64,000 nucleotides of DNA, from assembly GCA_011009095.1 (NCBI GenBank), contig VTPC01090596.1, positions 117,187 through 181,186 on the forward strand, in the 5' to 3' direction. Position numbers and translations under genes: made by a program. Source of the DNA: Ignelater luminosus (taxonomy: Eukaryota > Arthropoda > Insecta > Coleoptera > Elateridae). Shown in pieces: positions 45,001 through 58,410 of the stretch (the stretch's first letter is position 1; each line of letters opens with the position of its first letter). The notes below the pieces were generated by a model. That model saw nothing but the letters and a program-made list of their open reading frames with translations. It did no database searches and was not told the origin of the DNA.

Positions 45001-48000
45001 AGTATTGAATAGATAATGCAAAATAAACTCCGTCTTTATACCTACCTACATGTATGATGACATACAGTTTTTCTAATAATGGGATAGGAAATTTGCATTT
45101 TACCCTACATTTAAATTTTTTGCCATTTTTGTTTGTAATTCATAAACAACACCAAGTTAATACAGAAGCTATAATTACCACTGGATTTCGCCAAGAGTTT
45201 TATTTTGCTACCATCTCTCAGTTTTTCCTCTATTTGTATATTAAAACTAGAACGTGGCTTTGAAAAGACAATTAGAGCTTATTTACTGTATAATAAGCGT
45301 TATAATTTAACTTGAATTTATCAATCTTAACTTTACTAACGCTCCTTTGGACTGATCTGTATTAAACCCCATCTAATTGTTCTTAGTAGTTTTGAGAATA
45401 CATTACATTACAAGAACTTCTTGATTTAGGAATTTGACATAGTTTTGCCCGTTGATATAATTTTTGGCAATAGAGTAATCCATTTTGATATAAATAAACC
45501 TGTACTCTCATCTACTGAAATTCCTTTACTGTTTTTCTTTTGCATTTGGTATATTATATTTGGTATTATGGGTTTGCTTTCTGTACCAAAATTTTGAGTT
45601 TATATAAAACTAACATTGCATACAAAACTGCAACCTAAGGACGACGAGTTGGGACAAATAAATACGACCATTTCGTTATTGACTTGTTTTGGCGGGTTGT
45701 GACCACTAGCGAGTTTTCACTTTTCCAATAGGTACTCAATGACCAGTTAGATTAAATAAAACAATTTGATATTGTTTGAACTAGATATTTACTGTAACCC
45801 GTGTGCATCACTTAATGGGTGCATTCACTTCAAACTTGGAAGCATAAGCATGCAACATAAAAGGTCGGGGTTGGAGATACTATGACAAAGTGAAATACTG
45901 AACAGGTCTACTAATCAAAGGTTCTCTGCAGTTCTTTTTCTTCGTCCTTAATTGATATCAACCATACATTTGCAGATTAGCCAAATTAGGTTAAATGTTG
46001 TTACAAAAATACATGCTGCTACTCGCAGTAGTAATAAGTAATAATAATATTCATTAAAATACTGCAAAGGGTTCCTATAAGTGTGGGTCTGAAAATGCAG
46101 TTTTCCCGAAGCACAGAATTTAACTTAACAATCTTTGCCTTCTGTATATTTCAGAAACACTGATGATACTGACTGATGTAGAACTTTCTGTTGTTATTAT
46201 TCTCTGGCATTTGGTATTAGAGTCTAGCAGCATAGAAAAGATTTAGGGAAGGACAAGCACATTTATTTAAGGAAAACAAGTTACTCTTTTTGCTGTTTTA
46301 AAAATCCAAGTAAATTCGATTTTTCCGAAATCTAAAAGTAGAATTTGTACTAAGATAGCCTGGAATTTAAATATCTTCAAGTATAGTGTTGAAATGGAAT
46401 TTCTATCATTCATTGTCAGTAATGAGAATTGGGGACAAATCAACTTTGACAACGTAATTCTAAAACTCAAATTTTCTAAACCAATTGTGAATGGCTAGAT
46501 GTGTTCATGTGTGCTACGCCATAATTAAAATGGTCTTTGTCCGATTTCAAAACAACTGATTTCTTTATGCATATACCGTGCATGCTGAAAGCAAGATGTG
46601 TGCACGAATAATTGAAAATTCTAAATTTCTGCAGTCCAAAGCCTTTGTACAGACTCACATGAGCTAATCAGAAACTTTAATATCAGACTTCAGGTACGCT
46701 ATAAATCGGGTATTTTGGACCTCCATGGCTATTCCAATCAATAGACGTTTCGGGTCGGTTAACTAAAGAGTGGGTGGGACTTTTAGGACCAAAAGGACAT
46801 CAACGACTGTTCATGTACTTCTCGTCTCGATAATTGATCGACGCGATGTCTGCCAGTTAAACATAGTTAACCATAGTTAATTAAGTCCATCATCACGTAT
46901 CTTGAGATATTTAGACCCAAAGATTTTATATTACTACTCGTACAAATCAGACTAGAGTTACGGGTAGACTATTACTTATAAATTAAAGATTAGAGATTGT
47001 TTCTAAAAGATTTTTATTTTGCTGAAAAGAGAGTTCTTTCTAATTTATGTCTTGGTGCTCAAAAATAATTTAGAAATGGATTTAGTTAACTATAGTTCTA
47101 AGCACCCCATATGTATGAGTAAGGTAAGTTGTGTCTGCTGATGCGGACATAAAATAGACAGGCTTCAACGAGATCTGAAAGTATTTATTAGTTATTTGTT
47201 TTATGCACTACCCGTACATCGCGTTTTTCGAATTTTGGAACCAAAAAATGACGTGTTCTTGTAACTGAAGTTTGCCAGTCTTTGTGGATAAGCAGTTACT
47301 GCTGGTAGAAATTATTATCAACATTAGCAGACATAAAACATACAGATTTACAACAAGGCCTCGTTTTGCATGCTTCTAAATTTTGCTTTTTCATTATCAG
47401 CATATTAATACTGACAACAAATTGAGGCTAAAATAAATGTAAACTCTAAATAATAACTGTATGGCATAATTGATTGATGCTTTGGATAGTTAGATCCTAA
47501 ATTTAGACAAACAATTGTACAGAATTTACAAATTCAATTGGAATATTTAATTAGGGAGCAAAAAACGTATCGGAAAGCACTAATTTCAACCTGGTAGAAA
47601 AAATTACATTTTGGTTTTGGGATTACAGATGTTATTCTCTAAAAACAATAGCATGAGAAAAATTCTCTTAACTAACTAGTAGACACACACCATACTCAGT
47701 GTTCGGCTGATTCAAAACTGAAGAAGCCTTTCAAGGTTTTTCTGGTTTGTTGTGTGTATTCCATCGAATCGACTTTCTTCTTTGGATATTCGTGGATAAA
47801 TATTTTTCCTTCTAACATTCTTGATCGTAACTTGAAGGTATATACTAATTGGTTTGTAGCAGTCTATCACACTGACAAAGCAATAGTTAGTCGAGTAATC
47901 GAAGAATATTTTTATTTTCGATTAGGTTGTGAGAGCTTGATAGAAGTGAACTTCCAAGTACAAAGTTTGTAGGCTTATTTCAAACTTATTGTCTGACACT

Positions 48001-49949
48001 TTCTTATTTTACTTATTTACAACATCAGTTGTTCAAGAATTCGACAATTTTTCGGTTTTGACGGGATCTTTAATTGCTTGATAACACAAAAACAAAAAAT
48101 GAAAATTATACCTAAAATATAGTCATTAATCTGTGTTAATCTCTGTAATAAGTATGTAGGCATGCAAATTATCTAGGCCGCGATACACATTTAGCTAGAC
48201 GGTAAAATTCACTTTTTTGATTAAAAATACAAAATGTCATTCTATTCACTCTCATTATATTACATTACTTACAGTCAGATTACAGAGTAGGTTTCTTAAT
48301 CTTATAAAGACAAAAAATAAGTCAATCTCTATTCATCATAAGAATTCTAAATTGACCTTTTTTGGTTTCTTGATAAAATAATTTCCACTCTGTTTGAATT
48401 ATTCGAAAAATAGCTAATTTGAAAACATCTTTACTGCAATATGAAAATTACTAAACGTTTCCACTTTATAATTTAAATGCTAATTACGAATAAATGAAAA
48501 ACAAGCTAAAATTTGTCGTGAGGTAAAAGTACCGTTTATGCGATTACAATCTTTGATAATGAGGTTAGGTTTAATTAGCAAAGTCATCCTTAACTTCAAT
48601 GAGAACTTCCTTAATGCTTTAGTATTTATTTCATTTTGTAGTTGTTTTAAATTTTAGAATTCTCTAATTTCAACAAACAAAATTATATTTTTGACTAACA
48701 ACGCGGCAAAAAAATAATAGTAAATACTACGTAATTATCGTACATTTAATCAGTCAGTGAAGAAATTCGAGAAATAGCGTTTTACTTATCGTACAAGAGT
48801 AAATCGTGTAGTGGTTTTTATAAAAAGAGATTTTGAGTTTTGTTCTTGTCCTCTTAATTATAAACAACTTGATTATGAACTGCTTTCATATAATTACCCT
48901 CAAGTCTTCAGGATACAAAACTTAAAGTTGGGTTTCGAGATTGTTTGATTATAAAAAATACCTGTATGGGCCTTCGTGTTTGTGGTATCTTCTTCTGATC
49001 TTAAGTTCAGTCTGAATGTTGGAAATAGTGACTTTCACTTTGTTGAAATACTTGTGATATGTTAATTCAAAAGAAGTCGAGCCCATTTTCGTATCAATCT
49101 TCATAATAGTCGTCAAACGTCACTTAACTTTTAAGATCTCGGAAAAATTAGTATCCCTGCAATGTATCACCTTTTCGTGATATATCTATCGAATTACCAG
49201 GCATATAAAAAAAATCCTTTGTTAATATTGCCCAAAATCTTTCTTTAAGCTTACCAATAAAGTTCCACAATTCTTACTTCCTTAATTCGTATTTCTCAAC
49301 ATTGGACGTTGCATCAAGACAGGTTGCTGATCAGTACATAATAGGTTACAAGATTCTTTTTCAAAAATTTGTTATCATTCGTAAATTCTCTTTTTCTTGC
49401 TAGAAGAATACATACAAGAAACTGCCAAAAACCATAAGCATCCCTACAATACTAGTTTTCCGTCCTTTTGCAAGTTGGTTAACGTGGCAAAATTACATTA
49501 AAAAAGAAAAATTTAAAGTTTTAGTTTGTCTTTTCCAACTTATAAATAAGTCAAGGCTGTTCTAGGTTTTTGCTTCCCAGCCATCTTGCACCAGTCTCGC
49601 ACATGCAGCTATTGAAAAGCATGGATTACTTGTGGTTTATTTCGTACGTCGGCGTTGTCCATTGGAGGAAGCTGATTCTTTAATTCGGACCTAAAACCGT
49701 CTGGCACCGGTTATAAAAATGCGAAATGTAGTTTGACCAGTAATAATTGGTATTAAAAACGTTTCCAGGTTCTACAAAGGTTAATTGATAGTTAAGGTCT
49801 CCCACCGCATGATGTCAATAGTACTGGGGATAGAAACAAACTCGAATCTGCGCTGCTTTGGTATTTTATACTGTCTCGATCTAGCTTGCGTAGTTCGTTA
49901 ATCATGAGTTCTACTTGAGAGTTATGTATAAAGCAGCGACCCGCGATAG
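42041..49949. other. Long intergenic stretch without a supported gene
   Basis: About 7.9 kb of AT-rich DNA. A GC-richer island near 43250-43615 carries an 83-codon minus-strand frame starting with ATG (43359-43610), annotated separately. Other frames are short and lack any recognisable motif. No transposon ends with matching partners were identified. Confidence 0.4.
43359..43610 (-). CDS. Unrecognised 83-codon open frame in a GC-richer island
   Basis: It starts with a true ATG (MQKLDSNVLSTIGEICV) and ends ATQC before TAG. I recognise no family. Visible features are a hydrophobic stretch early on, a His/Gly-rich centre (GGHPHGHDHHLAGVKK) and a Ser/Thr-rich end. Base composition is richer in G and C than the surroundings from about 43250 to 43615, which is compatible with a coding exon, a retained gene fragment or part of an unidentified transposon. 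No splice sites or promoter were identified. Function unknown, and existence as a real gene is doubtful. Confidence 0.2.
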   Translation of the reverse strand: MQKLDSNVLSTIGEICVIFLKNCHYFIDGKYGEIDLNIRALISGGHPHGHDHHLAGVKKALAEEDFYHPGVRFRSSTSSATQC

Positions 49950-50850
49950 AATTTCTGGCACTTGATTGTTTTGCGCTAATTGCTGTTTGTAAGAAGCAAT
50001 TTGTGGTAATGATTGTATGGATATGAAGAACGTCAGCCAGCCAACGTCGACGTCCAGGAATTTGCAGTTAAGATGAGACAAATGTGTTTGATGAGCAAAA
50101 ACCAGGACGATCTATTTCAGTAACGTCCAAAGAAGATCAAAAAAGAGTCGTTAATGCCACGATTAAAGAAAATTAGACAAACATTGTTCTGAAATTGAAT
50201 AAGAAAGAGTGCAGCATATTGTGAAGATATCTGTGCCAGATGATTACAGCAATTAATGGATGCCATAGAGGGATAATAGAAAAGCATGTTTTGAAGAAAC
50301 CAATCGATAACATCAGGAAGAAGGAATTTTCTCATGATGAATATTAGGGATAGACCTTGGATTTATCATTATGACTCATACAACTAAAGACAGTTTCAGA
50401 AATACCGAAGGTTATTTAAAATCAGTTGTTTCAACGCAAAAGGTTATGCTGACAATCTTTTGGAACGGATTGCGACTCAAGCAAGTAGGTATCTACAGAA
50501 TAAAGCATGAAGGAAGGAATTTCTTTCTATCAAAACAACTCAAGGCCATATTGTAATCAATAAATTACGTTAATAGTGAGAAACTTCAAATTCACAATAG
50601 ATGCACACCCGTTGAACAGCATCGATTTGACATCATCAGACTTCTAGTGTTCCTGAAATATTGAAGAGGCGTTGAAAGATCAACATCTTTCATCCGATAC
50701 GATGCCATTGTTGAAGTTACTATGCGCAGTTGGATCAAAAGCAAACCGAAAACTCTCTTAATGGCCATAACGAAAATGAAGCTGCTAGTATGCTTGAGAA
50801 AATGTGTAGCATTAAATGGTGGATTATAATGAAAAATAACCTTGCAGTTT
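49950..50850 (+). pseudogene. Heavily decayed mariner transposase
   Basis: Scattered blocks on the + strand match mariner transposase in order. VFDEQKPGRSISVTSKED lies near 50090, at the end of the DNA-binding region. WIYHYDS lies near 50355 (family WIHHYDPET, first catalytic Asp), KVMLTIFWN near 50440, LTSSDFLVFLKY near 50630 (third catalytic Asp) and a C-terminal KW...KNNLAVLK near 50815. Stops and frameshifts separate nearly every block, and the second catalytic block is not recognisable. No terminal repeats were found, so the boundaries are approximate. It is much older than the mariners at 3816 and 24929. Confidence 0.65.
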
Positions 50851-53800
50851 TGAAAATAAGTAAATCTACGTCATTCTGATATCAGTTCCATTATTTCATC
50901 TTGTTTCAAATTTATTTTAGAAAATCGAAAACCTTACCTCAAGATAGCTTGCGCTTTGGGAGTATGTAACCTACAGGAAAATGGAAAATATTGATTTGTT
51001 TGTTGCTGTTTGAGAAAAATGGAACCGGTCAAGGTAACCATTCGATAGGGGTCGTTGTTTTCTAAAAAGGGGTCTCCACGAAAATCGTTTTTAGGCGACA
51101 GTCTAGAATTTTGAACACTGAAAAGGTAAAACACCTTGCTGGGTAAAATTCCAATTGTACAGTTGTTTCCACTACCTTTGCTTACTTTTAATCTCTGAAT
51201 CCAAAAAGTTAAAAGATAGAATAGATTAGGTAATTATCAGGAGGAAACACCAGTGCATTTTCTTGCAGTTAGGGTAACCAATTGCTGTATTAAAGATGTT
51301 TTGTATAATTTAAAAATGATTTAGGGCTTTTGAACTAAATATGTATTATTATCCTCATAAGCACGAAAACTAATTAGAAGCTGATTGATAAACCCATTCT
51401 CATTGATGCGAACAGGAAATGACTTTTGTAAAAGACCACTAGTTTGTCAGATAATCTAAAAATACATCCATGTTGACAAAGTATCGTTTAATGCGGCGTA
51501 AAAAGTTTAGTTCACAAAATAGTGAATTTAATCCTGTTATAAAATATTAATCTGATGCTATTTTTAGCAATTTTTGCATAAAAATATGATACAGTTTTCT
51601 TGCTTATTTTATTCAAAAAATATTTACTCCACATAATTGAAGCTATGAATATTGGCTGCGCTTTTAGATATGTATCATCTTTTATTTTGTTTTTCCATAA
51701 TTTAAAATTTAGTTTAAGTTCAGTACGTAAGCTATCCCCTTAACATATAATCTTTCATAGATTGTCATATGCAATTTTATATAATTCAAGGAACTATTTT
51801 TAAATTCTATCGTATGGTGTATACATTTATACCCGCTGTGAGGCGTGCCAGCCTGAACAAAGGTAAATTGTGCGCCTCCACCAAGAACGGTCTTGCAGAA
51901 ACATAGATATTCCATAAAAACTATAATTAAGATAAATAAGTCTAAAAAACTATTTTTAAAAAAGGGTAGTGAACTGTATTGAAAAATAGTTTAAAGATGG
52001 AAAAGTTTATTTACGTTGAGCCGGAGAGAATATTATTAAAGAGCTACTTATTAGTTTTTTTCGGAAACTTCAATCAATTATCTTACTGAATAATGTTCTT
52101 TTAATATGTTGTGTAAACAACAACCTTTTTAAACAAAATCCGTATAAAAATTAATTTGCTTTGACTTACTTCTACCTGGAACTTATTAATATGCCGACAT
52201 CCATCGTTTTAGTAAATTTACATATTAAAATTAGTTTGCTTTAAAGAATAGAATTAAATTTTATTGTAAGACGATGAACTTAATGTCACTCTATTATCTG
52301 GAAACAACAAATGTAAATGTTTCAGAATCTATTTAAAAACGCATTAAAATTAAGTTCACATCATCACAATTTTTTTTATCGTAAATGAAAGTTAACTATT
52401 TGATTGGATTTACTGCTAATGATCTAGTTAAAGAGATTGATGTAATTTTAAGATTTCTTCTGCATAAGTGTTACAAGAGGTTCAAAAATAGTTGGAAAGT
52501 AACCCGAAGGTTGGTTTGAAAAACGAACGGTGCTTATCAAGAATTTGCTACCTGAGTTACAGTAGTCGGACAGGTATTTGTTGCAGTTAATATCTTTATA
52601 GAATGCTGTACAGGTTGAATAGAATTTACCTGAACCAAATCGATACCAAGATTAATTGCACCAAGTCCAATTTGAAAGGATTACCGGTCTATCTTGGCGC
52701 TGATAATTGTGTAAACATTTTAGTATCAAGGGAAACATGGATATAACTAGTTATTTGTATAATTATTAATAATCCAATACCAATCTGTTTTGGATATATA
52801 CATATAGTGTTCGCCCTACATTCATATCGGTTTTCTGGTTAGGTCTGTTTAGTTTTGCATCACAAATGCCCGTGTTTCACACTGACAACGACCTAATCCT
52901 ATTACAGTACGCTCTAAGGCATTGGATATTCTCTAGAGGAATGCCACTGCAAACAATGTGGTTTGTAACACACTTAGAATTTAGCAGAGATATTACAAGT
53001 ATTCTCTTAGTTCATATTGTTATGTTACTGTGTTACTGTGTATTTTTGTTAAACTGATTTTGATTTGGAAAAGACGCATAATAAAAAATGAAGTTAACAA
53101 AGTGAAGTTTTAACAAAAGAATCGAATTTTAGAGTCAAAAGAAAAATATTTTCTAACTTGGTTTCACTGTCTTCCTGTTTTCAAGAATTCTGTTTATTAT
53201 TTTATAGGAACACGTTTTATGTCTCTAGGGTAGGTAACAAACTAACGGAACCTGGCGAACATTCTAGGAAAAATTCAGTATTGATAAATTTGAGCAACGG
53301 AAGACGATAACCATATTTTTACTGAGTGCATCTAAACGTGGTGTTAGCTAATTATTATTAAAAATATTATTCAGAACTGCTTGATCAATTAATAGAATCA
53401 TAGTGGTGTTTTAACTTCTATCAGTGGTTCAAATAAGCTAAATTCCAAACGCACTCTTAATGATATGGAGACCTCTTTAATTATCACCCGAATTTATGTG
53501 GATCTTCCGCAATAGTAAATTTTATAATCTTACATTAAAGAATTTTGCAGAAATTCTTTACGCATTCTTTAGAATTCGACATTTCTTAAAATGTTCTGTT
53601 AATTTAGATAAGTAGATCTTTTATTTCTTTGAATTCGCTTGAGAAAACCCTACAGACTAAATTTGTAGTTTATCAGTAGAACTTTTAGTTTTTTCTACAA
53701 AACTTTATTTATGAAAATCAGTTTTTGGTAGGTTTACGTTTTATATTCCTTAGGCTGCTTACGTGGAATTATCAATTTTCAGTTTTCGGTTTTGAATTCT

Positions 53801-56800
53801 TGATTGATTAGTAGATATGAGAAAATTTGTTTGCCCACTACGACATACCTTAGCTATGAGCTTAACCACTGTTGTATGATTGTGCCCTTTTTAGCTCAGG
53901 GTCTTAGAAAGCCTTTCTTTATTATTTTTGCTATCATCTATAATAAATCAAGATCTTTACTGTTATCAAGTCTAAAAGGCCTATTTGTACAAATAGAGAG
54001 TTAAATAGTAAAACCTGTTAGAGTAATAGAATTGGAAAGACAGACAGCTTAAACCATTGCCGCATGCCCGATAAGTATTTTTATTTAGAATAAGAAGAGA
54101 ATTTGTTAATAAGTTTCTTTTGGGCTTCTCGTCTTTACATTCCAAGAACTACTATTTTGTTACTTTTAAGTTTCTTTACGTCTGCAATCAATTAAACTTT
54201 TACAATACAATGTAAAATGGCCACAGTAGCATTATAAAAACTGGAATGAAATTAACTCGTCATGCTGTTTGCTGTGGACAGATTTAAGAGATAGTAATAC
54301 TGACCACAGTGGCAATTCTTGACTCGAAGCTGCTCGTTGATGATCGTACGGAGTAGATGATACAAGCCCTATTTGTACCGTCTCGTCTCAAATGGTGGAG
54401 CACGTGATATCTATTTATCCTTTTTTCACTTGATTTGTTTTTGCGTTTGTTCTTTGACCATATAACTATTTGCTTTTTTTTTACTCTGAGCTTTCGTTAA
54501 ATCAAAACCTTCTAAATGCTTCTTCGGTCATGTGACTTGCATCCACGTGCTCTTTGCTCCGCTCCAAAACGCAAAACCGAATCCAGTTTGAGTGGCGTTA
54601 GTTAGAAGTTGACATTAACTTTAAAAATTGAACTTGTGATCTTGTTGGTGGTCGTTAACAAGGCAGCAGATGTAGCTTGAACGATTGGCGACGATGATAT
54701 TGATATTTATCGATCCTTAGATCGTAAGAATCTTAACTGACTGAGTATACAGCGATAGATGGCTTTGCTGAATATTGGTAGATGTTGATGATTGGCTTGA
54801 AAAGATCATGCTTATATAAGAAGAATACAGTTAGATGAAGAAGCTACCGTTTCCAGAACTCGATTCTTCCAATCGCCTCCCCCTCCATGACGTGGTGTCC
54901 AGCGGGTCGATGGAAAGCTCTAGTTGGGATGACAATTAATCAAACCATATACTCAAGTTTTCCAAACCTGGCAGGATTGTAGACAAAACTTAGTTAGTGG
55001 AGTGGAGTTGGACGAAAATGAAGGGACGACTTTATCACTCAATGAAGCAACTCACCGAACTGAATTTTAGACGAATACGTTGCATTACTTTTTGATGTCT
55101 TTGGCAGGCGATAAATCTTTAAATACAAATAGAAAAGTTCATTGGCATTTAAAACTGTTTTACACAAATTTCCTCTTTAGTCATTTCATCATATAAATAT
55201 AACCTTTAAATCTATAAATTTCTTCGAATATTGGATTTCTTCTTTGGTATGCCAATATGGAGCATCATACTAGAATATGTACTAAGTAAGATTTTCTAAA
55301 TTGTTATATGATCTAATTGTAGGGAAATGTAACAGGTTCATGTTGGGATGCATTGGTTTTTGGCTTACGTTTGACTGAACAAATTGGTTACTCCATTCCG
55401 CTTTGAATTGGAGTAAATATATTTTCAGTCCTCAGCCTGTGCTCAGCACGTAGGTCCTAGGTGGTCCGTAAGGTGATTTTACAGAATGTCCAAATAATAA
55501 TTAATTTTAGCTCAAATCTCCAAAAATGAACAATCTCGGCTACACAATATAATAACCTCTAGACACTCGTTTTGGGGGAGAGTTAAGGAAAAAATTATTT
55601 TGAAGTAATTAGACATTTAGATTAATGTATTTCTGGAAAGGAAGGAATACATTGAAAATAGATGTGTTTAATTAATTAGGCACATACAAGCAACTCAATA
55701 TTTTGCAACTTGTTTTTCAAATGAAAGAAATGCCATACATTAATTACGTTACAATTTCTGGTTTTCTCTTTTGGTGTAACTGGTGAGTTACAAGAGGTTG
55801 AAAAATAAAGTTGATTGTAAGGCACAAGGATATTTCTCCATAACCATTGCCGTTCTCTCAGAGAGCGTCTCTATTATACTGCAACAAAATTTATTTCGTT
55901 GATGTTTTAAGTCAAAAATGTGTTTCAATATCCCGAAGGAATTTCTTTACAATTCTCCTACTCAGTCGTCCATAGGTGCGAATGAAAGTCGAAAGCTAGA
56001 AGAACAGAAGATTGGTGTTGGTGTCTTTAGTTGCTAGCTTATTACACTCTGTTGGTTTGAATAAGGAATAACACTAACAATACAGTTTTTGCATTATTTT
56101 CAATGACGTGTCTTCTATTCGTAGAAATTTAGTTATATATGCCAAAGGATTTCCATTACACATCACTACTAGATGATCGTCCTATATTACTATCTTAATA
56201 TACTCGGTAATTCTTAATGGCATATCTTCTAATACTCCCACAAATGTATTGAAATATTCAAAGGGAATTCCATTACAATACTGCCGGATTGTCATCTATG
56301 GCTATGAATGAAAGTTTGCCTAGAAGGGAACTATGTCCTAGGCCTTCAAACTTTACATGTTTTCGATTGAAGGTAGCATCAAGCTTGTACATTCCTGATT
56401 GACTTTTCATATTGTTAGTATAATTTCATAATGATGAAAAAGGAATCCTTTACTAGTTTGACGATTCTTTTGTTTTATTTAGTATGATCTTACGATGAAA
56501 TGACGTTTACTCTTGCTTATAAAATTTTATGAATTATGTCCTACGGGAATTTCCTTTTATTTAATTTAATACCATGAAATTCTACTTTCGATTGTTCGTT
56601 ACAGACACAGCTTCTACTAACTTGATTTTAGCCTTCAGCAATGCGCGTTTCCATTTTTTTATAAAAGCGAAACGAAGGTTTCTTGTCATCTCGATTAAGC
56701 ATGAAATTAATAGCATTCTGTTAGATTACGGATTCTTGTTATTTGAGAATTTCTTTTAAGACCAAAATCAAGAATTTTCTGCCATACAAAAAAAATAAAA

Positions 56801-58204
56801 AAAATGAAAACTCTTCTTTACTATGAAATGGTAAACATAAAAATCCCCAAGAAAGCATTGAAACGCACATCGAGAAATCTTACAAAAGGTTATTAAAATT
56901 TGGCGGCATCAACAGTTGGATCTCGAAATTTCATTTTTATGAGATTATAACATACACGAATGCTTCTTTTATATTTTTTTCAATGTTAAGCCATTAATCA
57001 CTGAATCAGTTCTTTTTTTCTTTTTTTTACAAAGTAATTTATTGGCGCCTAAAGAAACACGTAGTTTTCTAATTTGTTTTTTGATAGTAAATAGCAGGTG
57101 GGTTCGAACATAAAATACAGCCAAATAAAATTGCGTACGCATTGTCAACATTCTATTCGTTGAAATGAAAGTATTGTATCCATTAGCACTTACTTTTAAT
57201 ACCTACTATTGTGTACTGTAAAGGTACAAAATCAAATTATTCTACATTTCTGTTTTTCAATACATTTTGTAATTTTATTTCTTATTGTTTATTGTCTATT
57301 TTATTATTAAATACTACAAAGGAGAATCTAGACGCAGAGTAAATCATTAACCAATTCAGAAAGTCTTCAGTCTTCACAGTATTGTGTAGGCTACAACTCA
57401 ATTTCAAAAAGAAAAGAGCTAGCTATTAACTATCAAAATCTGCATAGAAATAACCGTGTGTCCTTTATCGAAATAAAAAACAAACAAAAGATTTTCATAA
57501 TTTTATAGTACCACTAACTCGCTTAATTTACAAATCGTATTCATACTATTAATATATTTCCAATAACTTTTTTATAATAATGTAATCTACCAGGCTATTT
57601 TTATTTATCTTTTTGTACATCTTCTATAATAATAATAATAATACAACAAAAGAAAAGCTTTACAGCCGGCGTTTCGTTTTAGAAATATTTATCTGATAAT
57701 ACCTTTTACTTCAAAGAGGCGATATTAAATTCAAATATTCATTTGATTTTTCCTTCTGGCAACTGAATTCTCTCAAAGTAAAATATTTTTAACAAGTTGA
57801 AAAATACTGAAGTAAATGTAGTCTTTATGAATTTTTTATTTTAGAATTTTGTTTTCTCATTACATGAAGATCAGTATTGTACCTTTTCTGTCCTGGACAA
57901 AAGGAAGAAGAGAAATATTAAACCCACGTAATATCGCATTATCGTTAATAAAATATTGATATTACAGGTAATAAAAGGGCTTGGTTCATTTAAGTATTTT
58001 TCTGAATAATAACTTATAGAATGTGGAATTAAGCTAGTCTTAACAAACTTATAGAGCTCATAAAGATTTAACACAATGTAGTTTAGCAACGGGTATAGGA
58101 TATAAAGACGTCTAAAATCTTTTCTTTAATGAGTGTAGTAAGACGAAATCTTTCCAAAGGTAAAATTACCTTTCTTCAGAAAAGAAAACGTTCTATTGCA
58201 TGTA
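50851..58204. other. Intergenic, no supported gene
   Basis: AT-rich DNA. It contains a somewhat GC-richer part near 54540-55080 without a recognisable frame, a set of degenerate repeats at about 55899-56560 (listed separately) and an AAT run near 57628. No conserved coding sequence recognised. Confidence 0.4.
55899..56560 (+). repeat. Array of degenerate repeat units
   Basis: At least four copies of a degenerate unit occur in the same orientation, centred near 55940, 56150, 56265 and 56545. The common theme is atgacgtgtcttct-like sequence, then an AT-rich spacer, then aaaggaatttccattacaat-like sequence, then a gatgatcgtcc-like segment. The copies near 55935 and 56263 also share gaatgaaag and ctagaag. 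Spacing is irregular (about 100-210 bp). The units do not share an open frame, so coding repeats are unlikely. It may be an eroded satellite or nested repeats. Confidence 0.45.
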
Positions 58205-58410
58205 CTATCGCGGCAAAAAAAACCGGGACACACTTGTCTGACGATGCGTCGGCTGTAACAAAATTTCTCTCTTTTGCATCAGGCTTTTAGGTGGATTTGT
58301 CAGTTCAATTAATAATTACTTACATAATGGTTTTACTTAAACTGAAAGACAGATTTACAAGGGGTAACTTTAAAACTTGTATGATGCCCCGGTTTTTTTT
58401 GTCGTGATAG
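58205..58410. mobile_element. 206-bp MITE with TA target duplication
   Basis: The left end reads ctatcgcggcaaaaaaaacc and the right end is its reverse complement with about three changes over 26 bp. TA flanks both sides (58203-58204 and 58411-58412). There is no coding capacity. The ends follow the Tc1/mariner plan (TA target, short inverted repeats), so this is a miniature non-autonomous element. No full-length partner with the same ends is present in this window. Confidence 0.85.
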
